36,124 nucleotides of DNA, from positions 1 through 36,124 of the IMG/VR virus record IMGVR_UViG_3300049255_000117. One strand, given 5' to 3'. The DNA is from a virus. Every line of letters starts with the position of its first letter. Position 1 is the first letter of the stretch. The position numbers and the translations under genes were made by a program. Of this stretch, positions 15,779 to 24,294 are shown piece by piece. The notes under the pieces are model-generated. The model made no database searches. It had not been told where the DNA came from and saw nothing but the letters and a program-made list of their open reading frames with translations.

Positions 15779-16043
15779 ATACCGGCTCGCGCCAACCGAC
15801 CTGCGCTTTCTGGCCGCGACTGATGAACAGATCGAGGCCGAATTCTGGGCCTATCAGTATCAGTCCAATAAAGCCAAGGAAGAAGTCGAAGACGACGACT
15901 TCGATCTTTCCGACGTGCTTGCCGGTTTCGAGCGCAATGCCACTACTTCGCCTATGCAGCAAGCATCGCAACCCGTAAAACCGAGTCAGGCAACTTTGCC
16001 GGTCGACGCCGTCTCCGACTGGGAGGAGGTCGACCTTGGCTGA
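15615..16043 (+). CDS. Tail chaperone extension (GT/E'-like), made by frameshift
   Basis: The downstream frame is +1 (equivalently -2) relative to the chaperone and overlaps it through 15778. The convincing protein part begins around AAKQQGRLLANTYHLWFRDKYRL and continues through an acidic EEVEDDDFDLSD segment to a disordered C-terminus. It most likely exists only as a fusion, about 217 residues from 15389. Candidate slip sites: TTT-C at 15698-15701, where tRNA-Phe can re-pair on TTC, before CGA and six nt after an AAGGAG; or GGGG at 15734-15737. A TCTCTCT run at 15693 also permits a -2 slip. The ATG at 15615 is not expected to be used. Its end overlaps the tape-measure start. Confidence 0.7.
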   Translation: MRSIRSSTTSSRPRSLRSGVRSVKRSSLFDRNRTRAAKQQGRLLANTYHLWFRDKYRLAPTDLRFLAATDEQIEAEFWAYQYQSNKAKEEVEDDDFDLSDVLAGFERNATTSPMQQASQPVKPSQATLPVDAVSDWEEVDLG

Positions 16044-19026
16044 CGTAAAAATCGGTGTCAACGCCGACGGCAGCAATGTCTCGAAGGCGATTGATCAGAT
16101 CACGCATTCCGTGAACGATCTGGCGCGTGCGGTCGCCTCTGCCGGTAAGGTCAAATTCCAGCCGGTTGATGTCAAGACCGCCGAGCGTGACCTGCAAACG
16201 CTGAATAAGCAATTCGACCAGGCAGTCGCCAGATCGAAGTCTCTGCGCGACGCGCTGAAAGCCACCGGACAGACCGGCAGGGCGATCCATGACGTTGATT
16301 TTTCCAAGCTAAGTGTCGATCCACATGCAGCGCAACGCATGCGCAACAAGGCGTTTGGTTACTCTGCGGCTGGCACCGCATGGGATATCGGCATGTTCCC
16401 GGCGCTGCCTCCGGTACCGCCCGCACCACCACCTCCGGCGAACCCACCCCCACCCAATCCAAAAAACAAGCCCCGGCGTCGCGAGCATTTCTTCGCACGC
16501 GCCGGCAGGGCGTTTTCCGGCGGGGTGGGCGGTGGTGTCAGCCAGATCGTGCATGGTGCGATCAACGGTGCCGAAGAAACCGGCGGCGGTGGCGGGGCAA
16601 TGGGCCTCCTGCGCGGCGGCCTGATCGGCGCAGCGATGTTCGGCTTGTTCAAGGCCGGGCAGACGGTGTCCGAAGGCTACAGCATGGCGAAGGATCGCGA
16701 TATCGGCCTCGATAACCTGAAGCGTCAGATGGGAGATCTGGGCGTCAGCTTTACGGGCCTCAAAGCGATGAGCGATGCTGCCAGCGCTGGTCTGGGTATC
16801 AATTCCAAGGAATTTACCCAATTGGCCGAGCAGTACCAAAGCGCGGCGCATGGTCCGTTTGGGCAATCGCCGCAATCCTTGATGGGTGATGTGCAGAGCT
16901 CTGCCGGGTTTGCACGCGCCTACGGCATCGACCCCGCTAAATCGGTGAGCTTTTACGGGAACCTTAAAAACATCGATCCACGCCAGAACAACCGCGAGCT
17001 GGCCTTGCAGATCGCCGAGGCGATCAACCACTCCGGTGGCAGGGCGATGGCGGGTGACGTGATGCAGTTCGTGCAGACCATGGCCAGCAGCGTTGCCCGC
17101 TTGTCGCTCTCGAATCCGGACACGGGAGCCTATGCGGCCGCGTTCGGTTCCATGCTGCACGGCAAGTCGGCAGGCATGACTGCCGACAATGCGCAGATCA
17201 TCCTCGGTCAAGCCAATAGCGCCGTGACCAACATGGGCAATGCAGGCGAGCCGGGACAAAACTTTACGCTCGCGTCATTCAACCGCAACGGCTATCTGAA
17301 TCCCTTCCTCGCCAGTTCACTGGCGTCAGGTGGCCTGTTTGCGTCGCGTGGATCGATCTTCAATAGTCAGACCGAAATTGGCAAGTACCTGCGCCATAAC
17401 GGCATTGATCCGGACGCCGATGGCACGGTCACTGGTGCTAACCGCGACGTTACCAATTTCGAGTCGTTGCGCACCAATCTGGATCGTCAATATCGCAACC
17501 CGCTCCTGAAACTCGACGCAGCCAAGAATTATTTCGGTTTGCAGTCGAACCAGCAGGCAGCAGCCTTGTTGAATCTCGATCCTCACCAAGCCAGCGGTTT
17601 GGGTAACGCGATCAAGCGCGCAGGGATCGACGTCAATCAAATCAACGCTGGCGGTATGGCGACGCTGGCCGCCATCGGCGGGGCGGGAAATCATGCGGAT
17701 CTGAATGCGGTCTACGCCGACATCTTGAAGCGCACCGGCAAGGATGCGCTGACGCGCGACGAGAAGACGACGCTCGATGGCGCGCAGTCAAGCAGTACAG
17801 AGGATTTTCGTACTGCCCTGATCAAAATCATGGCTTCCAAGGATCAGCAGGAAACCGAAGGCTCGAAGCTGCGCGCGACGATCAAGGACCTGGAAACCGT
17901 GCAAACAGCCATCGGCGACAAGATGATCGGCCCGATGAACACGATGCGCGACGCGCTGCTCAAAATCGCCGGAAAGGACGGCAAGTCTGCCACGGCGGCG
18001 ATTCTGCGCAAATCGGCCTACGACGCCGAACGCGCCGACGTCGATGCCGGATATGACGAGCAGATCGGGCAAGTCAAAGCGAAGGCACTAGGTCAATACA
18101 ACGACCTGGAAGCCAAACGCGCCACGCTGATCAATCCGATGACGCACACGCCCTATCTACGCGGCCAGAGCCGGGAATCCGTGATGAAGCAGGTTGCCGA
18201 TATCGATGCGCACATGAAAGCGATCAACGGCCAGCGCGACACCGATATCGCGGCGCTTGATAAACAGCGCGCAATCGATAAGGCGACAGTCGATGCGCGC
18301 GAACAGCAAGAAAAGGCCGCTTACGATCAGGCTGCCAAGGCCACGAATATCCAACAGGGTGGAAATACCGCCAATGCAGCCGTCGACAATGGCGCTGCAA
18401 CCCCGACAAACGATTCCGTGTCGGCAGGCGTGCAGGGCAATCCCAACGGCGCGATTGGTGAGCGCAATAACAATCCGTTCGATTTGCGTCCGTGGTCGAA
18501 GTCACAGACCAATGTCGCAGGCGGGTTTCTCAAATACGCAGATATGCAAACCGGCGTGAACGCCGGATTCAGAAACCTGCTGGTTGCGCAGGACGTACAC
18601 CACCGTAACACCATTGCGCAGATCCTGTCGCCCTATGCGCCTAAAAAGGACAAGAACGACACCAAAGGCTATATCGATCAGGTCGCGAAGATGACAGGCT
18701 TCGGCAAAGACGAAGCCTTGAACCTGCACGACCCCAAGGTCTTGAAATCCTTGGGCAAGGCGATCCTCAAACGCGAAAACACAAACAACACAGTAACCGA
18801 CAGCCAGATCGACCAGGGCGTGCTGTCCGCGCTGGGTGGCAATCCGGCCAAGATCGCCGATACGCAACAGGCCAGCGGCGCGCAGTCCAGCGTGCAGGAT
18901 ACGTTGAACGTCAATGTGAACGTGAACACGGTCGGCAAATCCGCGCAGGGGGCGACCGTGCAGCACAACCTGCAAACCTCAGTAGCGGTTCCGCGCGGCT
19001 CCGGTACGCAGACGGTATCGCTATGA
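16036..19026 (+). CDS. Tape measure protein with C-terminal muramidase-like domain
   Basis: This 996-residue protein sets tail length and is ejected before the DNA. The start is TTG 16036, decided by GGGAGGAGGT six bases upstream. An N-terminal helical region (1-80) is followed by a Pro-rich hinge (122-142), basic RRRE, and a Gly/hydrophobic segment (185-207) that could insert in membrane. A long helical body follows, with a predicted coiled coil around 600-770. The C-terminal domain (about 809-925) begins ERNNNPFDLRP, a pattern seen in phage virion proteins of the 'structural protein P5'/peptidoglycan-associated type. No catalytic residue can be assigned with confidence. The last 40 residues repeat Val/Asn (NVNVNVNTVG). 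Its stop overlaps the hub ATG. Confidence 0.85.
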   Translation: MADVKIGVNADGSNVSKAIDQITHSVNDLARAVASAGKVKFQPVDVKTAERDLQTLNKQFDQAVARSKSLRDALKATGQTGRAIHDVDFSKLSVDPHAAQRMRNKAFGYSAAGTAWDIGMFPALPPVPPAPPPPANPPPPNPKNKPRRREHFFARAGRAFSGGVGGGVSQIVHGAINGAEETGGGGGAMGLLRGGLIGAAMFGLFKAGQTVSEGYSMAKDRDIGLDNLKRQMGDLGVSFTGLKAMSDAASAGLGINSKEFTQLAEQYQSAAHGPFGQSPQSLMGDVQSSAGFARAYGIDPAKSVSFYGNLKNIDPRQNNRELALQIAEAINHSGGRAMAGDVMQFVQTMASSVARLSLSNPDTGAYAAAFGSMLHGKSAGMTADNAQIILGQANSAVTNMGNAGEPGQNFTLASFNRNGYLNPFLASSLASGGLFASRGSIFNSQTEIGKYLRHNGIDPDADGTVTGANRDVTNFESLRTNLDRQYRNPLLKLDAAKNYFGLQSNQQAAALLNLDPHQASGLGNAIKRAGIDVNQINAGGMATLAAIGGAGNHADLNAVYADILKRTGKDALTRDEKTTLDGAQSSSTEDFRTALIKIMASKDQQETEGSKLRATIKDLETVQTAIGDKMIGPMNTMRDALLKIAGKDGKSATAAILRKSAYDAERADVDAGYDEQIGQVKAKALGQYNDLEAKRATLINPMTHTPYLRGQSRESVMKQVADIDAHMKAINGQRDTDIAALDKQRAIDKATVDAREQQEKAAYDQAAKATNIQQGGNTANAAVDNGAATPTNDSVSAGVQGNPNGAIGERNNNPFDLRPWSKSQTNVAGGFLKYADMQTGVNAGFRNLLVAQDVHHRNTIAQILSPYAPKKDKNDTKGYIDQVAKMTGFGKDEALNLHDPKVLKSLGKAILKRENTNNTVTDSQIDQGVLSALGGNPAKIADTQQASGAQSSVQDTLNVNVNVNTVGKSAQGATVQHNLQTSVAVPRGSGTQTVSL

Positions 19027-20546
19027 AAGTCGATACCCGCATACCCGGCCTGCTGGTGACCTTAAAAAAGAACGTCGCCAGAACCACGCTCGATGGCAAA
19101 ACGCCGGTTTCCACCCGCTTCGCAGGTCAGTATCCTTTCGTGGATCTGACCCCGTATATCGGCGAAAACAATGGCGTGCGCGTGTCGAAGTCAGTACGGG
19201 AGGCGGCCGGATCGTTCTCGATCACATTGACCGATCAGCTCTACTACCAAGGGGAAACCTGCTATGGCGATTCGCTCTACGGACTGATCGAGCCGATGGA
19301 TTCCATCGAGATTCGCATGACCGGCAATGCATATCAATCGGCGGCTGGCCCTGGTGCGCAACCGCCGATGATGATGCGTGGGTTTGTGTCGCGGATCGAG
19401 CTGTCGGAAGCGATGAGCGCCGACGGCAAGCCGCAGCGCCAGATTGCGGTCAGCGGGCAGGATTACGGCAAGATTTTACAGATGATGCAGGTGTTTCATA
19501 TGCCGGGTATCCCGAACAGTGACGCCAGTTACATCACAGCGTTTCCCTTTTTTGCGCAGTTCGGCGTCGGTGACAACATCATGCCTGCTGACAAATTCGT
19601 CTCGCAACTGTTCAGCGAAGTCATCAACCCGTATATCGCCAAGATGCGCGGTGACGTCAGTCCGGCCGCATGCAGCGCTCCGTTGCAATCGATTACGCCG
19701 GATATCCAGATCACAGGAGGTCAGGTATCCCCTTACGGCAACGGCGGCTGGATGGGAGGTACGATCTACAGCCTGATTCAGTCCTTGGGTGACATCGGAT
19801 CGTGGAACGAGTTTTATATCGAGGACAGGGAAGACGCGCCCTATGCAGTCTATCGGCCTAACCCGTTTCTCGCCGTTGACGGGACGCCGATATTCGCGGG
19901 CAGCAGATCGCCCGCTACAACCGTGATTGAGCGGTCCGACGTGGTCAGCATCTCAGCGGTCAGAACCGATGCGCATGTCGCCAATTACTTCTGGGTGGAA
20001 GGCCCACGCTACAACCTCAATTACGAACCAACGCTACGCATGGTGGCAGTGCAGGCGAATCAGGCAAATCCAGTCGATGCGACGACTCAGGGACCGTATC
20101 TGACCGGCTACGCAAACGTCGATCCGGCCTTGTACGGTCAGCGCAAGATGACTGAGCAGACCCATCAAGGCGGCAGTGGCGAAACCGATAACGGCAATGG
20201 CACTCCCAGAAGTGCGCAGCGGATCAACAACAAGACTTCACTAGGGAACTGGATCACGCAGCGGCGTATCGATCTCATTGCGCAGAACCGGGACAACATC
20301 GTATTCGAGTCCGGCTCTATGCGCTTGAAGGGTAACGAATCGATCAAGGCTGGCACCTACATTCAGTACCAGCCGGGCAATGTGCCGGGCATGTACTACG
20401 TCGTGGCGGTGGAACACGACTACACGCCATTTGGTTCTTATTTTACGACCGTCCAGTTTGAACGGGGTACGGGTTTTATTGGGCGTGTGCAACAGGAAGC
20501 GGGTAGCGCCTCTCCTTATCTGGCGGAAATGGCGAATAACGAATGA
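19023..20546 (+). CDS. Baseplate hub protein (gpD/gp27-like)
   Basis: This 507-residue protein follows the tape measure with an ATGA overlap, the usual place of the hub. Features typical of hub proteins: an N-terminal beta-domain with VSKSVREAAGSFSITLTD (about 53-70), a second tube-like domain with RQIAVSGQDYGKIL (about 139-152), and a C-terminal block ending DYTPFGSYFTTVQFERG that carries the pre-spike strands. It would form the trimer adapting the sixfold tube to the threefold spike encoded next. No ribosome-binding site is visible; translational coupling is likely. Confidence 0.75.
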   Translation: MKVDTRIPGLLVTLKKNVARTTLDGKTPVSTRFAGQYPFVDLTPYIGENNGVRVSKSVREAAGSFSITLTDQLYYQGETCYGDSLYGLIEPMDSIEIRMTGNAYQSAAGPGAQPPMMMRGFVSRIELSEAMSADGKPQRQIAVSGQDYGKILQMMQVFHMPGIPNSDASYITAFPFFAQFGVGDNIMPADKFVSQLFSEVINPYIAKMRGDVSPAACSAPLQSITPDIQITGGQVSPYGNGGWMGGTIYSLIQSLGDIGSWNEFYIEDREDAPYAVYRPNPFLAVDGTPIFAGSRSPATTVIERSDVVSISAVRTDAHVANYFWVEGPRYNLNYEPTLRMVAVQANQANPVDATTQGPYLTGYANVDPALYGQRKMTEQTHQGGSGETDNGNGTPRSAQRINNKTSLGNWITQRRIDLIAQNRDNIVFESGSMRLKGNESIKAGTYIQYQPGNVPGMYYVVAVEHDYTPFGSYFTTVQFERGTGFIGRVQQEAGSASPYLAEMANNE

Positions 20547-21322
20547 ATGGTGCGGAATTAGGAATAGTCGTTGCAACCTACCCGGAGGGCAGCTCGATCG
20601 ACGTGGTGATGATCAAGGATGGCAGCCGTCTGTCCAATGTGCAGGTGGCGACCAGCTCTGCGAGCTCGAACACCGGGATTGCAGACTTGGCGGATATCGG
20701 TGCTCCTGCTGGCGACACGCGTTGGGACATCACGCAACCGGTCGAGCGACTGGTGCGCGGCATCATCATGTTCGTGCAAGGCGTGCCAATCTGCACCGGG
20801 TTTCTGTTCCCGCAGGTGGGGCAAATGACGTTCCAGCGCAAGAATTTTAAGGTGGAACGGCACGCCAGCGATGTCTATTCCACCATCAATGCCAGCGGCG
20901 ATATGGAGACCTATCATCCGAGCGGCAGCTATTTCCGTATTGGCGCGTCGCCTGCGCACGAGGATCTGACCGGGCAGGACTATGACCGGCAATGGAAGAT
21001 TGCGAACAACACCGGCTCGGCGGTGCATGCGCATCTTGCCGTCGCTAATGCCGGTAGCATCGTTGCCACCGTCGATATCGACCCGCAAGGTAATGTGACC
21101 CTGATGCACAGAGGAAATTTAACGACTACGACGACTGGCAATGCAACTCTAAACGTATCGGGTACAACGACGATCAATTCGACGGGCAATCTGTCTATTC
21201 AGTCTCAAGGCAATGTTACGGTCAATACGTCATCGGCGGCGACCCTTACCGCAAACGGTGGCGTGACGATCTCTGGAGGTGGTGCTGTCTCGATTACGGG
21301 GGCACTAGTGAGTCTGAACTAG
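20543..21322 (+). CDS. Baseplate central spike protein (gpV/gp5-like)
   Basis: This 259-residue protein overlaps the hub stop by ATGA. The N-terminal 90 residues form a small beta domain, consistent with an OB-fold (LGIVVATYPEGSSIDVVMI). A middle linker follows, and from about 185 onward come short Thr/Gly/Asn/Ser repeats (GNLTTTTTGNATLNVSG, NSTGNLSIQSQGNVTVNTS) that read as an intertwined triple beta-helix needle. It would pierce the outer membrane. The tip could be capped by the PAAR protein encoded at 33939. No lysozyme domain is visible. It is the last gene before cargo island 3. Confidence 0.8.
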   Translation: MNGAELGIVVATYPEGSSIDVVMIKDGSRLSNVQVATSSASSNTGIADLADIGAPAGDTRWDITQPVERLVRGIIMFVQGVPICTGFLFPQVGQMTFQRKNFKVERHASDVYSTINASGDMETYHPSGSYFRIGASPAHEDLTGQDYDRQWKIANNTGSAVHAHLAVANAGSIVATVDIDPQGNVTLMHRGNLTTTTTGNATLNVSGTTTINSTGNLSIQSQGNVTVNTSSAATLTANGGVTISGGGAVSITGALVSLN

Positions 21323-21372
21323 CACCCGAACCGTAGATAAGTTGCGCTTAAATAACAACAGACAAGCTCAGT

Positions 21373-22101
21373 TCATAGTGATAAAAATTTGCTTTGTCCA
21401 ACATCCCACCTTTTAGTTGGACCACTAAGACGAGACAGAATGCCATCCAATGTATTACGTAAAGATCCATAGGAGGCTAATACCGCTGATACGGTAGCTT
21501 TACCAGGACCCGCGTGAGTGTTGGCATATGTCAAGGCGTTTGCCAGCGACATTGGTGTATGACGCGTAGCGGCACTTGCATTGCGAATTACAGTCGGTGT
21601 CGCGATATAAAAGGCGATTGCCGTACTGTCGACAAGGTTGTTCATCAAGTCATCGAAGCTTGCTAGTACAGATCTTTTCCAGGCGGCTGTGCCGCCTCCA
21701 ATATATCTATCCTCTCCTCCTGCATTAAATCCGGTGCTAACAATCTCGCATAGCTGCCATTGCAGGCGGCTTGAGTATCCTCCAAACATATAGGAATGTT
21801 CGTCTGGTTCGGCAACTCCCGTGCGCTGGGTCAACGGCGGAGCGGCGCCGTGCCCCAGGTTAACGCCCGCCAGACCGTTCCACACCATGGCGAGCGTGGA
21901 GTCATAAGACGCGATCCGATGAGCCACAAGAGCACCACCTCCAAAGATTTCCTGGAAAGCTGTGTTAATTGCGCCAATTACATCGCCGAATATGTGATCA
22001 CCTTGCAAAGGTGCCAGGGAGGGGGCGGCTGCAGCGACCGGGGGCGCAGGCAAGTTTACACCGACAGGATTTGGGTAAGTGCCATTGCGGAGTAGAGTCA
22101 T
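21373..22101 (-). CDS. Unknown protein, probable cargo
   Basis: This 242-residue protein lies on the strand opposite the baseplate genes, converging on the spike gene. It has an N-terminal Pro/Ala-rich stretch (about 10-34), helices around IGAINTAFQEIFGG, and aromatic central segments (HSYMFGGYSSRLQWQLCEIV). It has no membrane segment long enough to be clear and no motif I recognise. No strong Shine-Dalgarno sequence precedes the ATG. Its upstream region is rich in inverted repeats. It interrupts the spike-to-wedge gene order, and rightward transcription has a late promoter element beyond it, the same arrangement as the other two cargo islands. It could be a virion protein or a host-modifying protein. 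Confidence 0.55.
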   Translation of the reverse strand: MTLLRNGTYPNPVGVNLPAPPVAAAAPSLAPLQGDHIFGDVIGAINTAFQEIFGGGALVAHRIASYDSTLAMVWNGLAGVNLGHGAAPPLTQRTGVAEPDEHSYMFGGYSSRLQWQLCEIVSTGFNAGGEDRYIGGGTAAWKRSVLASFDDLMNNLVDSTAIAFYIATPTVIRNASAATRHTPMSLANALTYANTHAGPGKATVSAVLASYGSLRNTLDGILSRLSGPTKRWDVGQSKFLSL

Positions 22102-22444
22102 AGTATGTCCGTGAATGTTTCTGTGAATAAGATTTGGGCAATGCTCTGATGAATTGCCCCTTGGGGCGATATATTGGATAAATTCGGGCGATCCAAATAC
22201 AGAGCTTGAGAGCGTACTGTTGTCTGGAAAATAAAATTTTCAGCTATGTTAGCCATTTGTCTTTACTGCGACAATCTCAATCAGTGATCTGATTGTGGTT
22301 CTTTCTAACCATTTGTGGCTGTGCGTGGTTAAACGATCGGTTCAACCGAGTAGGCGTCCAGAACCTAATGTAAGGGCTGTGATAGACGTACTGCTACAAA
22401 TGCTCCCTCGGTGCATCTTAGTGTCGTGACGACAAAATCGGGCT
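22102..22444. other. Repeat-rich regulatory gap between diverging genes
   Basis: This 343-nt stretch has no convincing gene. From left: GCCCCTTGGGGC at 22156-22167 (extends to 22153-22170 with one mismatch), TTGGAT/ATCCAA at 22174-22179 and 22191-22196, a 7-bp stem CAATCAG-TGAT-CTGATTG at 22278-22295, and two copies of a YTARCCATTTGT direct repeat on either side of that stem. Late promoter P5 is at the right end. The leftward promoter of the 21373-22101 gene must also lie here. These repeats may be operators. Confidence 0.5.
22278..22295. repeat. 7-bp inverted repeat flanked by a direct repeat
   Basis: CAATCAG and CTGATTG are perfect arms around TGAT; an alternative pairing ACAATC/GATTGT shifts the stem. 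TTAGCCATTTGT and CTAACCATTTGT lie on the two sides. This could be a regulator binding site or an RNA hairpin. Confidence 0.4.
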
Positions 22445-22445
22445 A
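22422..22445 (+). promoter_or_regulatory. Putative late promoter P5 (TGTCGTGAC type), leaderless
   Basis: TGTCGTGAC, with A at +4 nt, T at +8 nt, and T/A at 14/15 nt; the predicted start A22445 is the first base of the baseplate gene's ATG. No Shine-Dalgarno sequence. It follows cargo island 3. Confidence 0.72.
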
Positions 22446-23674
22446 TGTCCCTCTCGTCCCTCGCTTCAACGCTATCGAGCGCCGCGTCTGCTGTCTCGTC
22501 GTTCGGCCTGCAGCCACCCAGCAGCCAGAAAGCAGGGGATCGCCCAATCAGTTTTGTCCTGACCGAGATGACGCAATCCACGGTCACGCCGGTCAAATTC
22601 ACAATGATCATCCGGCCCGAGGAGTTGACCCGCACCGACGTTTCGCGCGCAACCGTGCAGCAAACTTTGGGTGGCGCTTGGTCTGATGACTTCGGCCCCG
22701 GTATTGCCTCGATCAATATCAGCGGCACGACAGGTTGGCGCGGTAATGCCCAAGGCGACGGCATGGCGCAATTCACGACCCTCAAAAATCAGGTATTTAC
22801 CAACTGGCACGCAAAACGTACTGTGGCAGTTAAAGCCGGTCTCGACCCGCGTGGTGTCGAGTTGCGCTTTGTCGATGCGCTCGACTCCACCGTGGATTTA
22901 GTGCAACCAATGAGTTTCACGTTGCGACGCTCGAAGTCTAGACCACTCCTGATGCAATTCAGCATTGCGATGCTGGTCTTGAACAGCGGCAGCTATACGG
23001 CCCCACCGAGCCAGTCGGCAAATGGGTTGACCAGCATGCTGCAATCGATTCAGCGTCTGATCGCTGGTGCGCGCAATGCGGTTAATTTCGTCAATGGTGT
23101 TGTCGGTCAGGTCACGTCATTCATGCAGACCGCGACCAGCATATTCCAGTCGGTCAGCAACCTGATTCAAGCCGCTGAAGCCGTCCCGCAAAGCCTTGTC
23201 GGTTCCGCGCAGGCGATGGCGCAAGCTGGTACGACCATGTTCGCAACAATTGCCGCGATTCCAGCCAATACGACCGCGCAGATGGCTGCCGCGATGTCGA
23301 TGGCATCCGAGTTCTCGAACATCCTTTGTCTGCTAGGTAACGTCGTCAGTGCGCAGCAAACTTACCCGGACTATACGCCGTTATACGGTGCGTCGAACTG
23401 TAGCTCGACTAATGGCGGCAGTCCTGTCAGTGCATACGCCGACACCAATCCGTTTTATGCGGTCGCAGGCACCCCGCAAAACGCGCCCGCGCCAGTGTCT
23501 TCCGCTCCAGCGGTTCCTGCGCCGACCGTTCCAGTCCCCACTGTTACGATCACGCCGTCTGCCCAGCAATCCCTCGCCCTGGTCAACAGTTCCGATCCGG
23601 TTCTGGCGCCGATGTCGATCACCACACTCGGCGTGGCCGCAGCGAACATCGCCGCAGGAGTCTCCGTGCGATGA
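22445..23674 (+). CDS. Baseplate/tail protein preceding the LysM-gp25 wedge
   Basis: This 409-residue protein has a beta-rich N-terminal domain (about 30-185: ISFVLTEMTQSTVTPVKFTM, then IIRPEELTRTDVSR) like the tail-tube-associated baseplate initiator proteins that often precede LysM proteins in myoviruses. A long Ala/Ser/Gln-rich helical region (about 190-300) and a Pro/Val-rich low-complexity tail (about 330-385) follow. The stop overlaps the ATG of the LysM gene. No Shine-Dalgarno sequence is present; translation would start at the 5' base of the P5 transcript. Its role in connecting tube or hub to wedges is inferred from gene order. Confidence 0.6.
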   Translation: MSLSSLASTLSSAASAVSSFGLQPPSSQKAGDRPISFVLTEMTQSTVTPVKFTMIIRPEELTRTDVSRATVQQTLGGAWSDDFGPGIASINISGTTGWRGNAQGDGMAQFTTLKNQVFTNWHAKRTVAVKAGLDPRGVELRFVDALDSTVDLVQPMSFTLRRSKSRPLLMQFSIAMLVLNSGSYTAPPSQSANGLTSMLQSIQRLIAGARNAVNFVNGVVGQVTSFMQTATSIFQSVSNLIQAAEAVPQSLVGSAQAMAQAGTTMFATIAAIPANTTAQMAAAMSMASEFSNILCLLGNVVSAQQTYPDYTPLYGASNCSSTNGGSPVSAYADTNPFYAVAGTPQNAPAPVSSAPAVPAPTVPVPTVTITPSAQQSLALVNSSDPVLAPMSITTLGVAAANIAAGVSVR

Positions 23675-24285
23675 CGACGCCGTTTGACCGCCCGTTAAAC
23701 GGCTATCGCTTCGTGCAGACACAGCACGGCGATACGCTGCCGAAGATCGCCGCACGCGAGCTGGGCGATGCCGGTCGCTGGGCCGAGCTGATTGTCTTGA
23801 ACGACATGCGCTATCCCTACCTGACGGACGATCCCACTAAGGTCACGCCCGGCGTCTTCCTCACCGGCGGTTTGATTACCGTCCCGGCGGCAACGCCGGG
23901 TGCCGCTACCAACGATCCCGATGCGGTGTTCGGACAGGACATCCTGCTCACGAATGGTGGATTCTCTTTTGAGCATGGCGACTTCGCCGTCGTCAGCGGT
24001 CTGGATAATCTGAATCAGGCATTGACCAATGCGCTGGATACCGACCAGGGCGAGCTGCTCTATCACACCAGCTACGGCAGCTTGGTGCGCCTGGTTGTGG
24101 GCGGCAAGAACGATGCGACCGATGTATTGCTGGCCGCCGATTACGCCAAATCGACCGTATCGGCCGATCCGCGCATTTCCAGTGTCGCCAGTTCTACCGG
24201 CACAGCGATCGGTAATGCGATCTGCGTTGCCGTCGACGCCGTCACGATTCAAGGCTCGACGTCTTCGACCGGCACGACGTATTAG
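23671..24285 (+). CDS. LysM plus gp25-like baseplate wedge protein
   Basis: This 204-residue protein fuses two parts. Residues about 13-50 are LysM-like (QTQHGDTLPKIAARELGD, then WAELIVLND), a peptidoglycan or oligomerisation module common in baseplates (gp53/P2 X type). Residues about 85-200 resemble the gp25/gpW wedge domain (LDNLNQALTNALDTDQGELLYHTSYGS). In many phages these are separate genes, so the fusion is notable. GCAGGAG precedes the ATG. It joins the J-like protein in the wedge. Confidence 0.75.
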   Translation: MTTPFDRPLNGYRFVQTQHGDTLPKIAARELGDAGRWAELIVLNDMRYPYLTDDPTKVTPGVFLTGGLITVPAATPGAATNDPDAVFGQDILLTNGGFSFEHGDFAVVSGLDNLNQALTNALDTDQGELLYHTSYGSLVRLVVGGKNDATDVLLAADYAKSTVSADPRISSVASSTGTAIGNAICVAVDAVTIQGSTSSTGTTY

Positions 24286-24294
24286 AGGATCGGT

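Noticed and set aside
16309-17259. Minus-strand open frame of 316 codons opposite the tape measure
   Set aside because: Arg/His/Gly-rich shadow of a GC-rich gene; no promoter or ribosome-binding site.
23102-23125. Possible minus-strand promoter element (GACGTGAC in reverse)
   Set aside because: It has the +4 A but not the +8 T, and lies inside a plus-strand gene with no leftward gene next to it.
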